Below are positions 20,622 through 31,544 of a stretch of 64,000 nt of DNA, one piece after another. Position 1 is the stretch's first letter; each line of letters begins with the position of its first letter. The notes beneath the pieces are model-generated. The model had not been told where the DNA came from, searched no databases, and saw only the letters and a list, made by a program, of their open reading frames with translations. The position numbers were made by a program, and so were the translations under genes. Source of the stretch: Marchantia polymorpha subsp. ruderalis (Eukaryota; Streptophyta; Marchantiopsida; Marchantiales; Marchantiaceae); NCBI GenBank assembly GCA_037833965.1, contig AP031354.1, positions 1,652,001 to 1,716,000 on the forward strand, in the 5' to 3' direction.

Positions 20622-20638
20622 TCCCGGCAACGGAACCA
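20622..20638 (-). other. Primer binding site of nested element (tRNA-Glu type)
   Basis: In element sense TGGTTCCGTTGCCGGGA starts 4 nt after the 5' LTR. It is complementary to a tRNA 3' end ...CCCGGCAACGGAACCA, which fits plant tRNA-Glu from memory of its acceptor stem. Confidence 0.7.
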
Positions 20639-20642
20639 AAAA

Positions 20643-21500
20643 TGCAACCTCCGGGCTGACTCTCACTCAGGTTTACCTCTGATGGCTTTGTGGTAGCGCA
20701 TCATGGTTCTAGAAGACTAAGATTCATACTCTCACTCATGTCCCAAACACCTTCTCTTACAAACTCTCATGTATCACTCCAACTCACACACAACTCTCCT
20801 CACATCACCCTCTTCACATAAATGCAAACACACGTCGATACTCCAAGATACTCAAAAACTTCACTCCTTCATTACTGAAACAAGTCCTCACACATGACTC
20901 TCCAAACTTGCTTGAGAGGTGCTACTCTACCTCTCTATTTATACTACTTGAGAAGTTACCATAGTAACATGTGGTAATTTCTCCTAACTTACTTTTACCT
21001 AGGTAAGTTTGACTAACCTTCTCTACGTGGCAACATGCCATTGGCCTACCTAAACCTTCTAGAAGCTTCCGGAATCCAAGGTTGAGGTGGCGACATGCCA
21101 TTGGAAGCTTTTAAACTTCTACAAGCTTCCTAGCCACTAAGTCAACATTAGACTTAGTCTAGCCAATCATCTTTCATACATTTAGTCAAACCAATCAAAT
21201 CCAAGCTTCTAGTCAAATATCTAATCCCTTGGAATCTAGAACTTTTGTATAAGACAAAATAGAAGTGCTCACTCCTTGTAAAAGACAAAATAGAAGTGCT
21301 CACTCCATTCTTCTAGAACTCCGCTAATTACTCCGCCAACTATAGACATTGTAGCTAAACTTAGTCATGACTAGATAAACTTAGTTATAACTAACTAGTT
21401 TAGTCATAACTAGCTAGTCTTAGCTATGCCTTGGCTAATCATCCTTATTCCCTTGACCACTTCTAAGACTTAGTACATATGTGCAACACCCGGTCTTACA
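20643..21500 (-). repeat. 5' LTR of nested Ty3 element
   Basis: 858 bp. It pairs with 13653-14510. Confidence 0.93.
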
Positions 21501-24500
21501 GCGCAGTCCCAACCGCTGCAACGCCGCGGACACCTCCCCCTCGAGGGCGGACATGGTATCTTGTGCCTTCGACAGAAAGGCCTCGAGCTTCTTCGCTACC
21601 TTCCGCCGACTCCTACTGTCGCCTGACAACAACCCGGCTGCGCGCAATTCAAACTCACGCAGTGTGAGTTTCTCCTGCGCCTTCACTTCCCAGTGGGCGT
21701 AGCCCTTGAGACAGTGGGCGACTCGCCTCGCCGTCTCCACCTTCGTGCGATCCGCCTCCTTCCTGCGATCCTCTTCAATTATCACTAATTGCGATTCGGC
21801 TTCAGCACGTTGCGCTCTCAATTCGCCACACTCTGACTGCAACCTGCGGATTAACTCTTCATCCGCCTGCCGTGCGAGCTGACATTGTTCCAACAACCTC
21901 GTCTGTCGCACGAGCTCCTCTGACAAAATCCGATTCTGGGCCTGCTCAGAGTTGAGTGCTTCCTTGACCTTCACCTGCTCCTTGGTGAGCTCGCCCAGTT
22001 TTTCATCCTTCATCTTCTCGGTGTGCTTGTAGAACTTCTGATTAAGCTTGTACTGTCCCCACAAGCACTCATGCTTCTCCTTCAAGTCCCTCAACTCCTG
22101 GTCCACTCTAGCTAATAGCTTGCTGGTGTGGACTTTAGTGCGAGTCCGCCTGCGCACTAACTCGATGTAAGATCCCGGCTGGAGTGGGTCGGCGTATTTA
22201 TCGACCTTGCGATCCAAGTACCGCAGCAACGGAATCACCTGCTCAGAGAGCGCCGCCGCCGGCGCTCCAACAATTTCCTCCTCCTCCTCCTCGGTGTCTT
22301 CTGCTCCTGACATTTCTTCCGTGGAGCCTCCGTCGTCATCATCCGAGTGGAGAATTTCAGTCGCCATTCATTGCGTCGGCGACTGCCCCGAGTGGGGCCG
22401 CACGTCCTCGACGTGTGCTGCCTGCGAAGGCACGGCTGCAGCCTCGCTGCTCGTCGCCAAAATGTCTAAGGCGGAAGGCGAATGTATCCGAGCGGCATCC
22501 CCGTCGCTCGCTGGTTGATTGCCTACCGCATTCTCTCTGTCGCCGTCGTCCGTCGCCGAAGGCGATTGAGCGGAGGGTGGCTGCGCGGGGTTGGATTGCG
22601 CATCGCGCATCGAGATTTCATCCCGCGGACAGTCACTCCGCTCCTCCGTCTGCTGCTCCCTTGATCGGTCCGTGGGGGCCGTGCCCGGCCCGTGCGCAGG
22701 CGCATTTGCCGGCGCCTTGTCCGCCGCAGGCGTAGCGCCGCGGACATCTATCGCCGAAGGCGACATGGCCGGGGGCCGCACGCCCGATGTTCCTTGGCCT
22801 ATAGGCCCTACCGCCGAAGGCGCATCTATCGGCGGACTTCCCGCCGATGGTGCGGCCTCCGCACGCTCTCTACTCGTATCTCCTCGGCTCGAAGGCCCTG
22901 GCGCCGAAGGCGCGAATTGCGGCGCGTGGTGCGCCGGAGGGTCTGGCCCCGAGGGCCGGTGTCTCGTAGGCGGTTCTTCCGCCGGCTCCTTCCCCTTCCT
23001 ACGTTGGAACGGGGGTGATTCTTGCCTGTGCACAGGCGGCACGTGTGGAGGTGTCCTGTGCACAGGCGACCTGTGCACAGGTGAGCGCCTGTGCACAGGC
23101 GGACTGCTCCTTCCCACGCGTAAGCGTAGATCCACGTCCACTTGTGTTCGCCGGTCCGCGGAGGCTCGTCCGTCCGCGGAGGTTCGCCTGTGCGCAAACG
23201 GAACATCTGTCCGCATCGCACGTGGTAACTCCGGAGGCCCTTGGCCCGTAGGCGGCCTCTCTCCCGACGAGGTTGCGGCGTGGCCCGTTGCTCCTGCGGT
23301 CGTCCGCGCTTCCTCTCGCCTCTCTGGCGACGCACTTCCTATCTCCGTCGCAATCGTCGCCGTGTCTGCACTGTCAGTTGGTAACACCAGTCTGCGGGCC
23401 TTCTGCTTCGGCCGGCTGTATGGCTCGCACAGCGGCCGCGGTCGAATGGGAGCAGAGGGTTCTTGATGCTGCTCCTCTTCAGACTCTTCCCTCCATCGCC
23501 GCTTCCGCGGCACTCGCGCTGCAGGGGTGTGTCTCCCTTCGTCTCTCCGTCTTGATGGGGTAGAAGTCGGGGACTCCTCTGCGTCAGTATCGACCTCGTT
23601 CTCCCGCACATACTTCCCGGGATGGTCGATGGACAATGGCGGAAAATGTTCAAGCTCCGCCGCTGTCAAACAATTCCGCTGTCGATAAAAATTGATGAGG
23701 AAAGGAGAAAGATGGTTTAGAGTTCCCCCCTTCTCCTCAAACGCGTGCTGTCGCATCACCCTGTGCAGGATGCTCGCCCAGTGAATTGGAGTTCCCTCGA
23801 TGACGCACTCCACAAAAGAGACCTGCCACAATGTGATGTAGCAGGCGCGGTGCGGCTGCAGTAATTGCATCAGCGCCGCGGACAAAGTCCGGCGAAATCG
23901 ATCCTTGTAATCACGGGTCCTGTACCCATTCTTGGTAGACCTCCCGGTCTTGAACAGCTCCACAAATTGCGCCTCCTCTTGCTTGGTCACCTTGATGCTC
24001 TCACTGTCGAAAAGGAGATGCCCTGGCATGCCAGCACATCTTCCCAACGCCTGCGCCCAATCTTGGACTGTCCACCGGTCAACATGCGGACGCAATCCGC
24101 GCGAGGGTGGTCCCTGTGGCTCTAGCCACTCGCGCACCATATTCGCGCAGATGTAATTCCATCCCCATAGCAAGAAATCGAGCTTTCTTGCTATTAAGCG
24201 CTCCTCAAAAGCGCGCAGCCCGTTCTGCGGTAGGCGAAGTGGCACCATCCGCAATCTGCTCGGTCTCGTCATCGCGTTCCTGGGGTTCGCTCGCCCGCTC
24301 ATTCTACTTCCGCACTGCCCGCGCTTCTTTCTCTCTCGGCAAACTCTAATCGCTCTCAATTCCAAATCAGGCGCACTCACTTCTCCCTCAATCAACAAGA
24401 AATCTCCTGTGTGACGACGTCGAGAATGTTCCGCAGCCAGCAGATGGATGCGCGCAGCGCGCACAAGAGATTGGAATCGCGAATTCAAGAATGGGACGTT

Positions 24501-25770
24501 CTCCGCCGCCCGGTCGAAGGTCATGGTCGGCTCTTGGTCGTGAAGAACGTCTCACTTGATGGCCGCGCCGGCTGTACGCTGGAACGGTCTTCGCTCTCAC
24601 GCGCGGCTTCACGCTCCGCCGTCGTCGATTAAACTCTCACGCTCGAATTGGCGGATTTGAACTCCGCGAGCGTGTCACCCTGCGGACATGGGGGCGTAGC
24701 GCCGAAGGCGAGTTTTCCGCCTTGCGCGGTACACTTGTTCGTACCGCCCCTCGGCCAATCCCCCTCTGCCTTGACGCGTGTGTCCGCATGTCGGACAAAA
24801 GTTCAACTCCTGCCTGTGCGCAGGCAGGAGCCTCGGCGGATTCTCCGCCGGCGCGGAACTTGAACATCCTCCTGTGCACAGGCGTTCGCCTGTGCGCAGG
24901 CGAATTCCGTCCGCGGCGCTGCGCTGGCACGGAAGGCGTTGACCGTGGTCAGCCGTCTCCGTCCAGTCTGTCCGTTCCTTGTCTCTCCGTCGGCGCTTCC
25001 GCCGCCGCAACTCCGTCCGTCCAAGAGCGCATCCACCCGGGCCGTCCGCATGGTCCGTACCGATTGGATTACTCTGGCGGCTCTTCCGACGTACGCGGCG
25101 CTGCGCTGGCGCGGAAGGCGCCGTACACTTTCTACCTCACAAGGCGCATTTCTAGGGCCCAAGGCGGATTTTCCGCCGACGCCGAAGCGCCTGTGCACAG
25201 GCGTTCGCCTGTGCGTAGGCGGACTTCGCGCCTTCCCTAACCCTACTTCGCCTGTGCACAGGCGAACGCCTACGTCCGCGCATAGGACAAAACTTGATTC
25301 CTCCTTCCGCGTAGGCGGAATTCGCGCCGGTGGCGAACTCCTTCCGCCGTAGGCGACCGCCTCCGTTTCGTCCAGTAGCGATAACTCCCTAAGTCCTCGT
25401 CCGTTCCAAGCGTTCTTGGGCTCGTTGGAATCAGCGCGTCGAGCTCTTTCCAACGGGATCCTAACTTGGTCAAGGCGCCCGAGGGTTGACCTAATTACGG
25501 GGGTTTCCCTACAGCCGCGGACGCAACCTCCGAAGGCGGGTTTTGCGCCTTGCGCCGTAGAGATCCTAACTGCGGAGCTCGCAGGGAGGGTGGTGCCTGT
25601 CCTTACTGCGGCACCCCAAATCCCAGATTCTACAAGATCCCTCGAGAATCCCCGCGATCTTCCGGATTCACTCTGTTTTGATGTACCGAAGGCTATTTAC
25701 AATGCTGCCATGGTACAGTTTTCCAAAAATGTTTTAATTTCCTCAAAATTGCCAAAAGTGGGGTACCACA

Positions 25771-25783
25771 TGCCCCCCTCCTC
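25771..25783 (-). other. Polypurine tract of composite element
   Basis: GAGGAGGGGGGCA in element sense lies directly before the TGTGGTACCCCAC start of the 3' LTR. It fixes the inner LTR edge and is strong evidence that the frame-bearing sequence is a true LTR. Confidence 0.8.
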
Positions 25784-25807
25784 AATTGTGAGCGCCCACG
25801 CGAACAC

Positions 25808-28639
25808 TCACATGTGGTATTTCTTCAACCGCCACCCGTTCACTCGGGTGCCTAACAAATCGCCGGCCAGGTCCGCAAGTTGGATGGATCCATTCGGGAA
25901 AACTTCGACAACCCTGTAAGGACCCATCCACCTTAGGTGCAGTTTGCCTGGGAATCTGGCATGCCTGCTGTCGTAGAGCAATGCCAAATCACCCGCCTGC
26001 AGGAGTACCGGTTTGATCTTTTTATCGTATCTCTCCTTTCGGCGGAGCTGGATTTTCCTGGTGCGATCTTCGGCGTCTCTTCTCCTCTCATCCAGCAGCG
26101 TGACCTCCTGTAACCTGTAGAGCTGACTCTCCTCTGCGCCCATCCTCTGCAAATCCAACGTTCGTTGGGTGGGTACTTCAAATTCGATCGGGAGGATCGG
26201 GTGTTGCCCATACACCAGAAAGTATGGTGTCTGTTTGGTCGTGATCTTCTCAGCTGTGCGGTACGCCCATAGAGCGGCTGCTAGCTTCGTATCCCAGTCG
26301 TGAGCGTGATTCACCGTGACCTTGAGTAGTATTTTACACAGCAGACCATTGGACTTCTCCGTTAGTCCATTTGCCTTGGGATTGTATGGAGTAGTCTTCC
26401 GGTGCTTGATGTGGAAATACCGTGTCAGATCTTCGATGATCTGATTCAGAAAATGCGTGCCCCGGTCGCTGACTAGCTCTAAGGGACATCCGTAGCGTGT
26501 GATGATCGACTCAAACAAGAATGCTGCCACTGTGGCAGCATCATCCCTTCTGGTGGCCCGGGCCTCTACCATTTTGGTGGCGTAGTCCGTTGCTACCAGA
26601 ATGTAGCGCCTTCGTGTACTTCTAGTCACCGGTTGTATCGGCCCTACAAAGTCAATACCCCACTTTTCGAAAGGTGCTAGAGGCATGATGGGAGTCAGGG
26701 GCCAGCGTGTTGTAGGCGTCGGTCTCCCCGTCCTCTGGCAACTGTCGCACTTGCGGATGTAATCGAGAACATCCTTAAACATGGTCGGCCACCAATACCC
26801 CGCATTTAGGATCTTTGTGACCGTGTTCCTGGTGGCATAGTGTCCACCTGCCTCCTCTGTATGCATCGCACTCACTATTCTTGGTACCTCTGATTCCTCC
26901 AGGCATCTGCATAAGCGCTCATCTGCCATCTTCTTGAACAACACCCCCTGCTGGAGTTGGTACGGGCCTGCCTTATGAATAAAGACAGTTCGCTGTTCCA
27001 AATCCATGCCTTCGGGACACTGAAGGGTTAGCAGATATCGATACAGGTCGGCATAGCGGGACTCATGTCCTGCAGACAACTGAAATAACTCTTCATCTGG
27101 AAAATCGTCCACCAATTCCTCCTCTGTCGGCTGTGTCCATAATCGGGACAAGTAATCCGCATTTTCGTGGTGCACCCCTTTCCTGGTCTGGACTGTGTAG
27201 GTGAACTCTTGTAGTAACAACACCCACCTGGCGATCCGACCGGATAGGTCGGCTTTCTTGACTAGGTGTTGCAATGCGTAGTGGTCCACATGGAACACAA
27301 ACTCGTAGCAGATTAGGTAGTGACGGAACTTTTTACAGGAGTACACCATCCCCAACGCTTCTCTCTCCGTCGTGGTGTACTTCCGCTCTGCTAGAGACAG
27401 CTGTCGGCTCGCGAAGTAGATCGGGTAGTCCTTTTTGTTGTCATCCTTTTGACTCAGTACTACACCGATGGCGAATGCCGATGTGTCAACGTAAACATGG
27501 AATGGTCGATTCCAGTCTGGACTCCTTAGTACGGGAGCAGTCGTGAGTTTTGCTTTCAGAGCCTCAAATGCTGACTGCTGGTTCGCACCCCAAGCATAAG
27601 GCTCGTCCTTCTTCAACAACTTGGTCAGGTCCGCCGCCAGTATTGCATACATGTGTATGAATCTTCGGTAGTAGCCCACATGACCCAGGAATGCTCGCAG
27701 CTCTCTTAAATTCGTGGGTGGCTCAAGCTCGAGTATAACCTTGACCTTCTCGATGTCCACCGCAATGCCGTCTGCCGAGACCCGATGACCCAACAAGATC
27801 CCACTAGTCATAAAGAAAAAGCACTTCTCGGGATGCAGTGATAAACTGCTCTCTCTACATTTATCGAAGGTCTGCTTCAAGTGACTTAGGTGTTCAGACC
27901 GCTTCCCAAAGACACAGAAGTCATCTATGAATATTTCCAGGAACTTCCTCAGTTGTTCCTGAAAGATGTTGGTCATCATTCGTTGAAAGGTGGCAGGCGC
28001 GTTGCACAGACCGAAGGGCATCTTGTGGTATGCGTAAGTTCCCCAGTCGGTTGTGAACGTAGTTTTATCCTTGTCCTGTTCACGGATAGACACCTGATTG
28101 TAACCTGAGAACCCATCCAGGAAGCTATAACATTCATGTCCTGCGACATGGTCTAGAATGGCATCCGTGAATGGTAACGGGTGATGATCCTTGCGTGTTG
28201 CTGCATTCAACTTCCGGAAATCCTGACACACTCGTATCTTACCCGTCAACTTCTTGGGTACGATAACAATCGGCGACACCCACTCGCTGCTGAGCACAGG
28301 GTAAATAATACCAGCGCTCAAGTACTTATCTATCTCCTCTTTCACTAGCAAGGAGTACTTTGGGTTGAGGCGATACTGGCGCTGTCGTATGGGTACTGAG
28401 TCGTCTAGTAAATCGATACGGTGTTCCCCATACCGTGCAGGTATCCCCTTCATGTCTTCGATCTTCCAGGCGAAGACGTCGACATAATGGCTAAGGAATG
28501 CCTGTACTTTCCTTAGCTCGTCTCCTCTCACTGCGCTTGATACCTTCAAGCACTTGCCGGGACTGAGTTGTACTTCGTGACAGTCACTAGGGTCGACAAT
28601 GCCCTCAGTGTGACTCGTCTCACTCCTTCCCAGTCCCAC
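25808..28639 (-). CDS. Pol of composite element: RT, RNase H, integrase
   Basis: An open frame of about 943 codons. RT motifs are RKLNAATRKDHHPLPF, GYNQVSI, MPFGLCNAPATFQ and catalytic FIDDF. RNase H begins at HVYVDTSAFAIG. The integrase has the HHCC region (CDSCQ) and the D-D-E core (TDYATKM, VSDRGTHF, LTEKSNG), followed by a GPY module (RWMGPYRVVEV) and no chromodomain. The frame begins without an ATG near its start, which suggests expression as a fusion by the recoding usual in this group. Non-chromoviral features and a tRNA-Asp-like PBS suggest the OTA (Tat/Athila-like) side of plant Ty3, as an inference. Confidence 0.9.
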   Translation of the reverse strand: MGLGRSETSHTEGIVDPSDCHEVQLSPGKCLKVSSAVRGDELRKVQAFLSHYVDVFAWKIEDMKGIPARYGEHRIDLLDDSVPIRQRQYRLNPKYSLLVKEEIDKYLSAGIIYPVLSSEWVSPIVIVPKKLTGKIRVCQDFRKLNAATRKDHHPLPFTDAILDHVAGHECYSFLDGFSGYNQVSIREQDKDKTTFTTDWGTYAYHKMPFGLCNAPATFQRMMTNIFQEQLRKFLEIFIDDFCVFGKRSEHLSHLKQTFDKCRESSLSLHPEKCFFFMTSGILLGHRVSADGIAVDIEKVKVILELEPPTNLRELRAFLGHVGYYRRFIHMYAILAADLTKLLKKDEPYAWGANQQSAFEALKAKLTTAPVLRSPDWNRPFHVYVDTSAFAIGVVLSQKDDNKKDYPIYFASRQLSLAERKYTTTEREALGMVYSCKKFRHYLICYEFVFHVDHYALQHLVKKADLSGRIARWVLLLQEFTYTVQTRKGVHHENADYLSRLWTQPTEEELVDDFPDEELFQLSAGHESRYADLYRYLLTLQCPEGMDLEQRTVFIHKAGPYQLQQGVLFKKMADERLCRCLEESEVPRIVSAMHTEEAGGHYATRNTVTKILNAGYWWPTMFKDVLDYIRKCDSCQRTGRPTPTTRWPLTPIMPLAPFEKWGIDFVGPIQPVTRSTRRRYILVATDYATKMVEARATRRDDAATVAAFLFESIITRYGCPLELVSDRGTHFLNQIIEDLTRYFHIKHRKTTPYNPKANGLTEKSNGLLCKILLKVTVNHAHDWDTKLAAALWAYRTAEKITTKQTPYFLVYGQHPILPIEFEVPTQRTLDLQRMGAEESQLYRLQEVTLLDERRRDAEDRTRKIQLRRKERYDKKIKPVLLQAGDLALLYDSRHARFPGKLHLRWMGPYRVVEVFPNGSIQLADLAGDLLGTRVNGWRLKKYHM

Positions 28640-28648
28640 AGTTAATTG

Positions 28649-29779
28649 CTATTCGTCTTCCGGCTGAATAGCTTCCGGCTCTTCTTCTTCTCCCACCGAA
28701 CAGCAGGCAACGAATCCCACGAAGTAATCGGATTCGGTACCACTGGAATCCGATCGCGCGGTCGACTCACTGTCCTCGCCCGATGTGTAACCTGCACTTG
28801 TCGATGGGGTCTCTCCTTCGTGCCTGACCCTATTCCAGGGCACCGTAATGGTTTTGGTCGGTTCCGAAGGATGAGGAAACTTAAGGCGATGTCTTCGCCA
28901 ATCACATCTGACTTGTGCACCATATAGCCATGGTCGCCCGAGCAGAACGTCATAGCCCTGCTTCATCATCGGTTGAAGGATGATATACGTCAACCGAAAG
29001 TCCGCACCCCCGATGGTTGTCTTGACATTGCGCAGCATACCTGCAGGCATTCTCCGCGTCTGATCCGCTAATCTCAACACACGCTTCGAGGGTTCGTATT
29101 GACTGAACCCCAAGGCTCTCGCTGTATCCTCCGTCATTATGTTGACTCCTGATCCAGAGTCGATTGGCACTCTGCGTACACAACACCCTGCTATTTCCAC
29201 ATCGATCTCTGGTGGCCCTTGGTCTTCGCTCTCCACTTGATATACTTGAGAGGTTGTGGATGCGCGCGGCTTCCGCGGATGCCGTAGCGAAAGCATCAAC
29301 ATTCTCCGATACGTCTTATTGTCCTCCAAGAGCTGCTTGAACGTGATGTTCACTTTTCGACTCCCGAGATCTTCGACCAAGTCATAGTGGGCGCGTTGGG
29401 TCGCCGGGGTCGGCGACGCTCTGCGAGGTTCCACGGTGGCTGCCAACTTCGCCCCAAGGGAGGATGTCAAGTCTGGCCGCGGTGGGTCCTTTTGCGTGCG
29501 GATCGCTTCCTTCAACAGGTTGGTTACCTCGTTGCGGATATCCGGAGCATAGTCCCGTTTCAGTAGGCGCACTGGCTCGTCCTCGACTGCCGTCTGGGGG
29601 CGCACTGCTGGTGCCTCTCGCGTAGCCGAAGACTTCCGAGCAGGTCGCAAGTCGGACTTGCTGGATGTCTTCTCCTTTCCTTTTCCCGTCCGGTCGTCGG
29701 TTCTCCGTTCGTGCTTGCGAGTGTCACGCTCTTGCTCCTTCGATTTCTTGGAACTACGAGTTTCGACCCGTGCGCACAT
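28649..29779 (-). CDS. Protease-containing frame of composite element
   Basis: A 376-residue frame between gag and the RT frame. The C-terminal half is a retropepsin-like domain: active-site DSGSGVNIM near residue 215 and the downstream YDVLLGRPWL motif typical of plant Ty3 proteases. The N-terminal 150 residues are highly charged and may be a Gag-proximal linker. The ATG is at 29779. Confidence 0.85.
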   Translation of the reverse strand: MCARVETRSSKKSKEQERDTRKHERRTDDRTGKGKEKTSSKSDLRPARKSSATREAPAVRPQTAVEDEPVRLLKRDYAPDIRNEVTNLLKEAIRTQKDPPRPDLTSSLGAKLAATVEPRRASPTPATQRAHYDLVEDLGSRKVNITFKQLLEDNKTYRRMLMLSLRHPRKPRASTTSQVYQVESEDQGPPEIDVEIAGCCVRRVPIDSGSGVNIMTEDTARALGFSQYEPSKRVLRLADQTRRMPAGMLRNVKTTIGGADFRLTYIILQPMMKQGYDVLLGRPWLYGAQVRCDWRRHRLKFPHPSEPTKTITVPWNRVRHEGETPSTSAGYTSGEDSESTARSDSSGTESDYFVGFVACCSVGEEEEPEAIQPEDE

Positions 29780-29836
29780 AACCTCTTCAGCCGGCCATTC
29801 TTCGTCTTCGCCATCCCCGTCTGAACCTACTTCGAC

Positions 29837-31480
29837 CTAGTTAACTTGCACGTCCTCCTTGGCAGGAGTGTTCACAAATCGTACCGCTGGCCGAGGGACT
29901 GGTGGCTGATCACACTCTGGCGCGGTATGCCCGATCTTTTTGCAATTACTACATGTCGGAGCATAATCGTTTCGCCTTTTTGGATGGGGACACTGCGGTG
30001 AGAAGTGCCCAACTTCCCCGCAATTATAACAAGCTCGCGGTGGCGGTGGGTCAAACGTCCCTGGAGGTGCTCTCCGCCTCACAGGTACCGTAGTGGCCCG
30101 ATCCACCGGAATATATCGTGGGACTTGCATTGCTGAAACTGCAGGAGGGGTAGGCACCGACTGGACGGCGTAGGCTGTCTCTTCGCTAGCCTCTCCATAG
30201 TACTGAGGGTGTTCTCCATAGTACGGTTGTGCCCACTCTACTGCGTTGACTGGATATGACGGACGGGTGGTAAGGCACTCGGTGTTTGCATGTCCCACCG
30301 CCCCGCACGTAGTACACCATAAGTTCGCTCGCGCTCTCCCGGGTGATTTTCGGCGATCATGCCCGCCTACCACTTGAACCTTGAGATCGGCGAAGTCCTT
30401 CACAAGGGTCTCCATCTTCGAAGCTATATCTCCCGGCGCTCTGTCCGTAGTCACTCGTCGGGTGCCCTTTTTCTTCGCTGACCCATGCTTCCTCCTCTTC
30501 TTCTCCTCCTCCGACGATGAGGTTTCCCCTTCTTCGGATGAGGAACGGTTCTCGTCCGAAGACGATTCCTCCGATGACGGAGTTGTACCTCTACGCCGTC
30601 TTCGCCCTCCCTTCGGTTTTCGCTCCTTCGACTCCCGTCTCTCTCTCCCTCTTCGGTTGAGAGTGGAAGTTTCGAAGGCTTCTGCCGATGCAATCACGTC
30701 CTCAATAGTGTCGCACTTGCTGCGTCGGCAAAAAGTCTCCATCTCCCGAGTTAAACCGGTCACGTACCAATCCACAGCTTGTTGTACCGAGAAAGGGGAC
30801 CCTGGTCCTGTTTTCGATATTCTGTCAAGGAGGTCCAGAAATCTCTCAGTGTAGTCACGCAGACTCTCCTTCTTCTCTCGCTGCAAATTACGTAACTTTG
30901 TCAAAACCCGGCTGTCGTAGCCGAGCTCGCGGAAGCGGCGAAGGAACTTCTCCTTCAGCTGGGCCCATGTTGTCAACCCAGTCGGATCGATGCTCTCGTG
31001 ATTGTACCAACTCCTCGCTTTCTTCCGCAGAAGGCTTGGAAAGATCCTTAGTCGGTCGTCGTCTGCGATCTCGCGATTGGCAATAGACACCGACTCGAAC
31101 AACTTGATGTATAAATCTGCATCGTCGTCATCCCCACTCCCTTTGTACTTCGGGTAGGAATGTTTAGTAATCGGCTGAGGTAGCCGCACATTGGCTTGTC
31201 CGTCCGCCATCGGTGTGTCTGTCGACGGTTCTCGGGCGGTCGGTTCTACTTCACTAGGCGGGTCCGTGCAAAGAATATCTAGTAGAACTGTAAGCACCAA
31301 GTTTGGTTCCGAGTCGCCGGGGGTAGGTTCCCCAAGGAGGTCGGCCGAACTAGGCTTAGGTACTCTTTTTGGTGTTTTCTTGTTTTGACGCCGTGTCTCT
31401 TCCACGGCCTTCTCTGAATCTCGTCGGAACTTGCGGACAGCTCTAGCACTTAGGTTGCTCCCGCCAGCCCCAGTCGACAT
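29837..31480 (-). CDS. Gag of composite element
   Basis: A 547-residue ATG-started frame. It has a retrotransposon Gag core (residues about 110-260: KARSWYNHE, LREKFLRRFRELG-like), a basic/serine-rich linker, and three CX2CX4HX4C knuckles: CTTCGAVGHANTEC, CYNCGEVGHFSPQC and CSNCKKIGHTAPEC. It opens 47 bp after the PBS. Three knuckles is more than the usual one or two in plant Ty3. Confidence 0.9.
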   Translation of the reverse strand: MSTGAGGSNLSARAVRKFRRDSEKAVEETRRQNKKTPKRVPKPSSADLLGEPTPGDSEPNLVLTVLLDILCTDPPSEVEPTAREPSTDTPMADGQANVRLPQPITKHSYPKYKGSGDDDDADLYIKLFESVSIANREIADDDRLRIFPSLLRKKARSWYNHESIDPTGLTTWAQLKEKFLRRFRELGYDSRVLTKLRNLQREKKESLRDYTERFLDLLDRISKTGPGSPFSVQQAVDWYVTGLTREMETFCRRSKCDTIEDVIASAEAFETSTLNRRGRERRESKERKPKGGRRRRRGTTPSSEESSSDENRSSSEEGETSSSEEEKKRRKHGSAKKKGTRRVTTDRAPGDIASKMETLVKDFADLKVQVVGGHDRRKSPGRARANLWCTTCGAVGHANTECLTTRPSYPVNAVEWAQPYYGEHPQYYGEASEETAYAVQSVPTPPAVSAMQVPRYIPVDRATTVPVRRRAPPGTFDPPPPRACYNCGEVGHFSPQCPHPKRRNDYAPTCSNCKKIGHTAPECDQPPVPRPAVRFVNTPAKEDVQVN

Positions 31481-31526
31481 TCACCGAGCATGGCTGCTCG
31501 TAAAAACCCCGGTGTTGACGCAACTG

Positions 31527-31544
31527 TCCCCGGCAGCGGCGCCA
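31527..31544 (-). other. Primer binding site of composite element (tRNA-Asp-like)
   Basis: Element-sense TGGCGCCGCTGCCGGGGA is one base from the common plant PBS TGGCGCCGTTGCCGGGGA (tRNA-Asp). It lies 22 nt inside the 5' LTR end, farther than usual. Confidence 0.75.

Larger units (their letters stand above)
13653..21500 (-). mobile_element. Nested Ty3/gypsy element, looks whole, TSD GCGC
   Basis: It has LTRs at 13653-14510 and 20643-21500 (858 bp each, no difference seen by eye), a tRNA-type PBS next to the 5' LTR, a purine tract next to the 3' LTR, one short upstream frame and one long gag-pol frame. The LTRs start TGTAAGACC and end GGTTGCA in element sense. The flanking 4-bp repeat GCGC and an exact match of the filled site in the uninterrupted LTR copy near 32690 confirm the insertion point. 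Apparent LTR identity implies a very recent insertion. The element looks intact. Confidence 0.93.
13535..24524 (-). pseudogene. LTR-encoded coiled-coil protein frame (3' LTR copy), split by nested element
   Basis: This is the same product as the open frame at 512-3664: ATG at 24524, N-terminal domain, SPVHR repeats, PLLRYLDRK, coiled coil and conserved C-terminus. The long frame is interrupted by the 7.85-kb nested element. Because it lies in U3 of the 3' LTR, it would be the last frame of the genomic RNA if the insert were absent. Copy-to-copy differences include the number of SPVHR units. Confidence 0.8.
12526..25770 (-). repeat. 3' LTR of the composite element, split by a nested element
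   Basis: The terminal TG...CA ends are intact and the PPT directly abuts the inner edge at 25771. U3 contains the long protein frame, then the TATA box (13491-13498) with its CCAGGC hairpin, then R/U5 to 12526. The nested Ty3 element entered near the 3' end of the frame and duplicated GCGC (13649-13652, 21501-21504). Confidence 0.88.
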
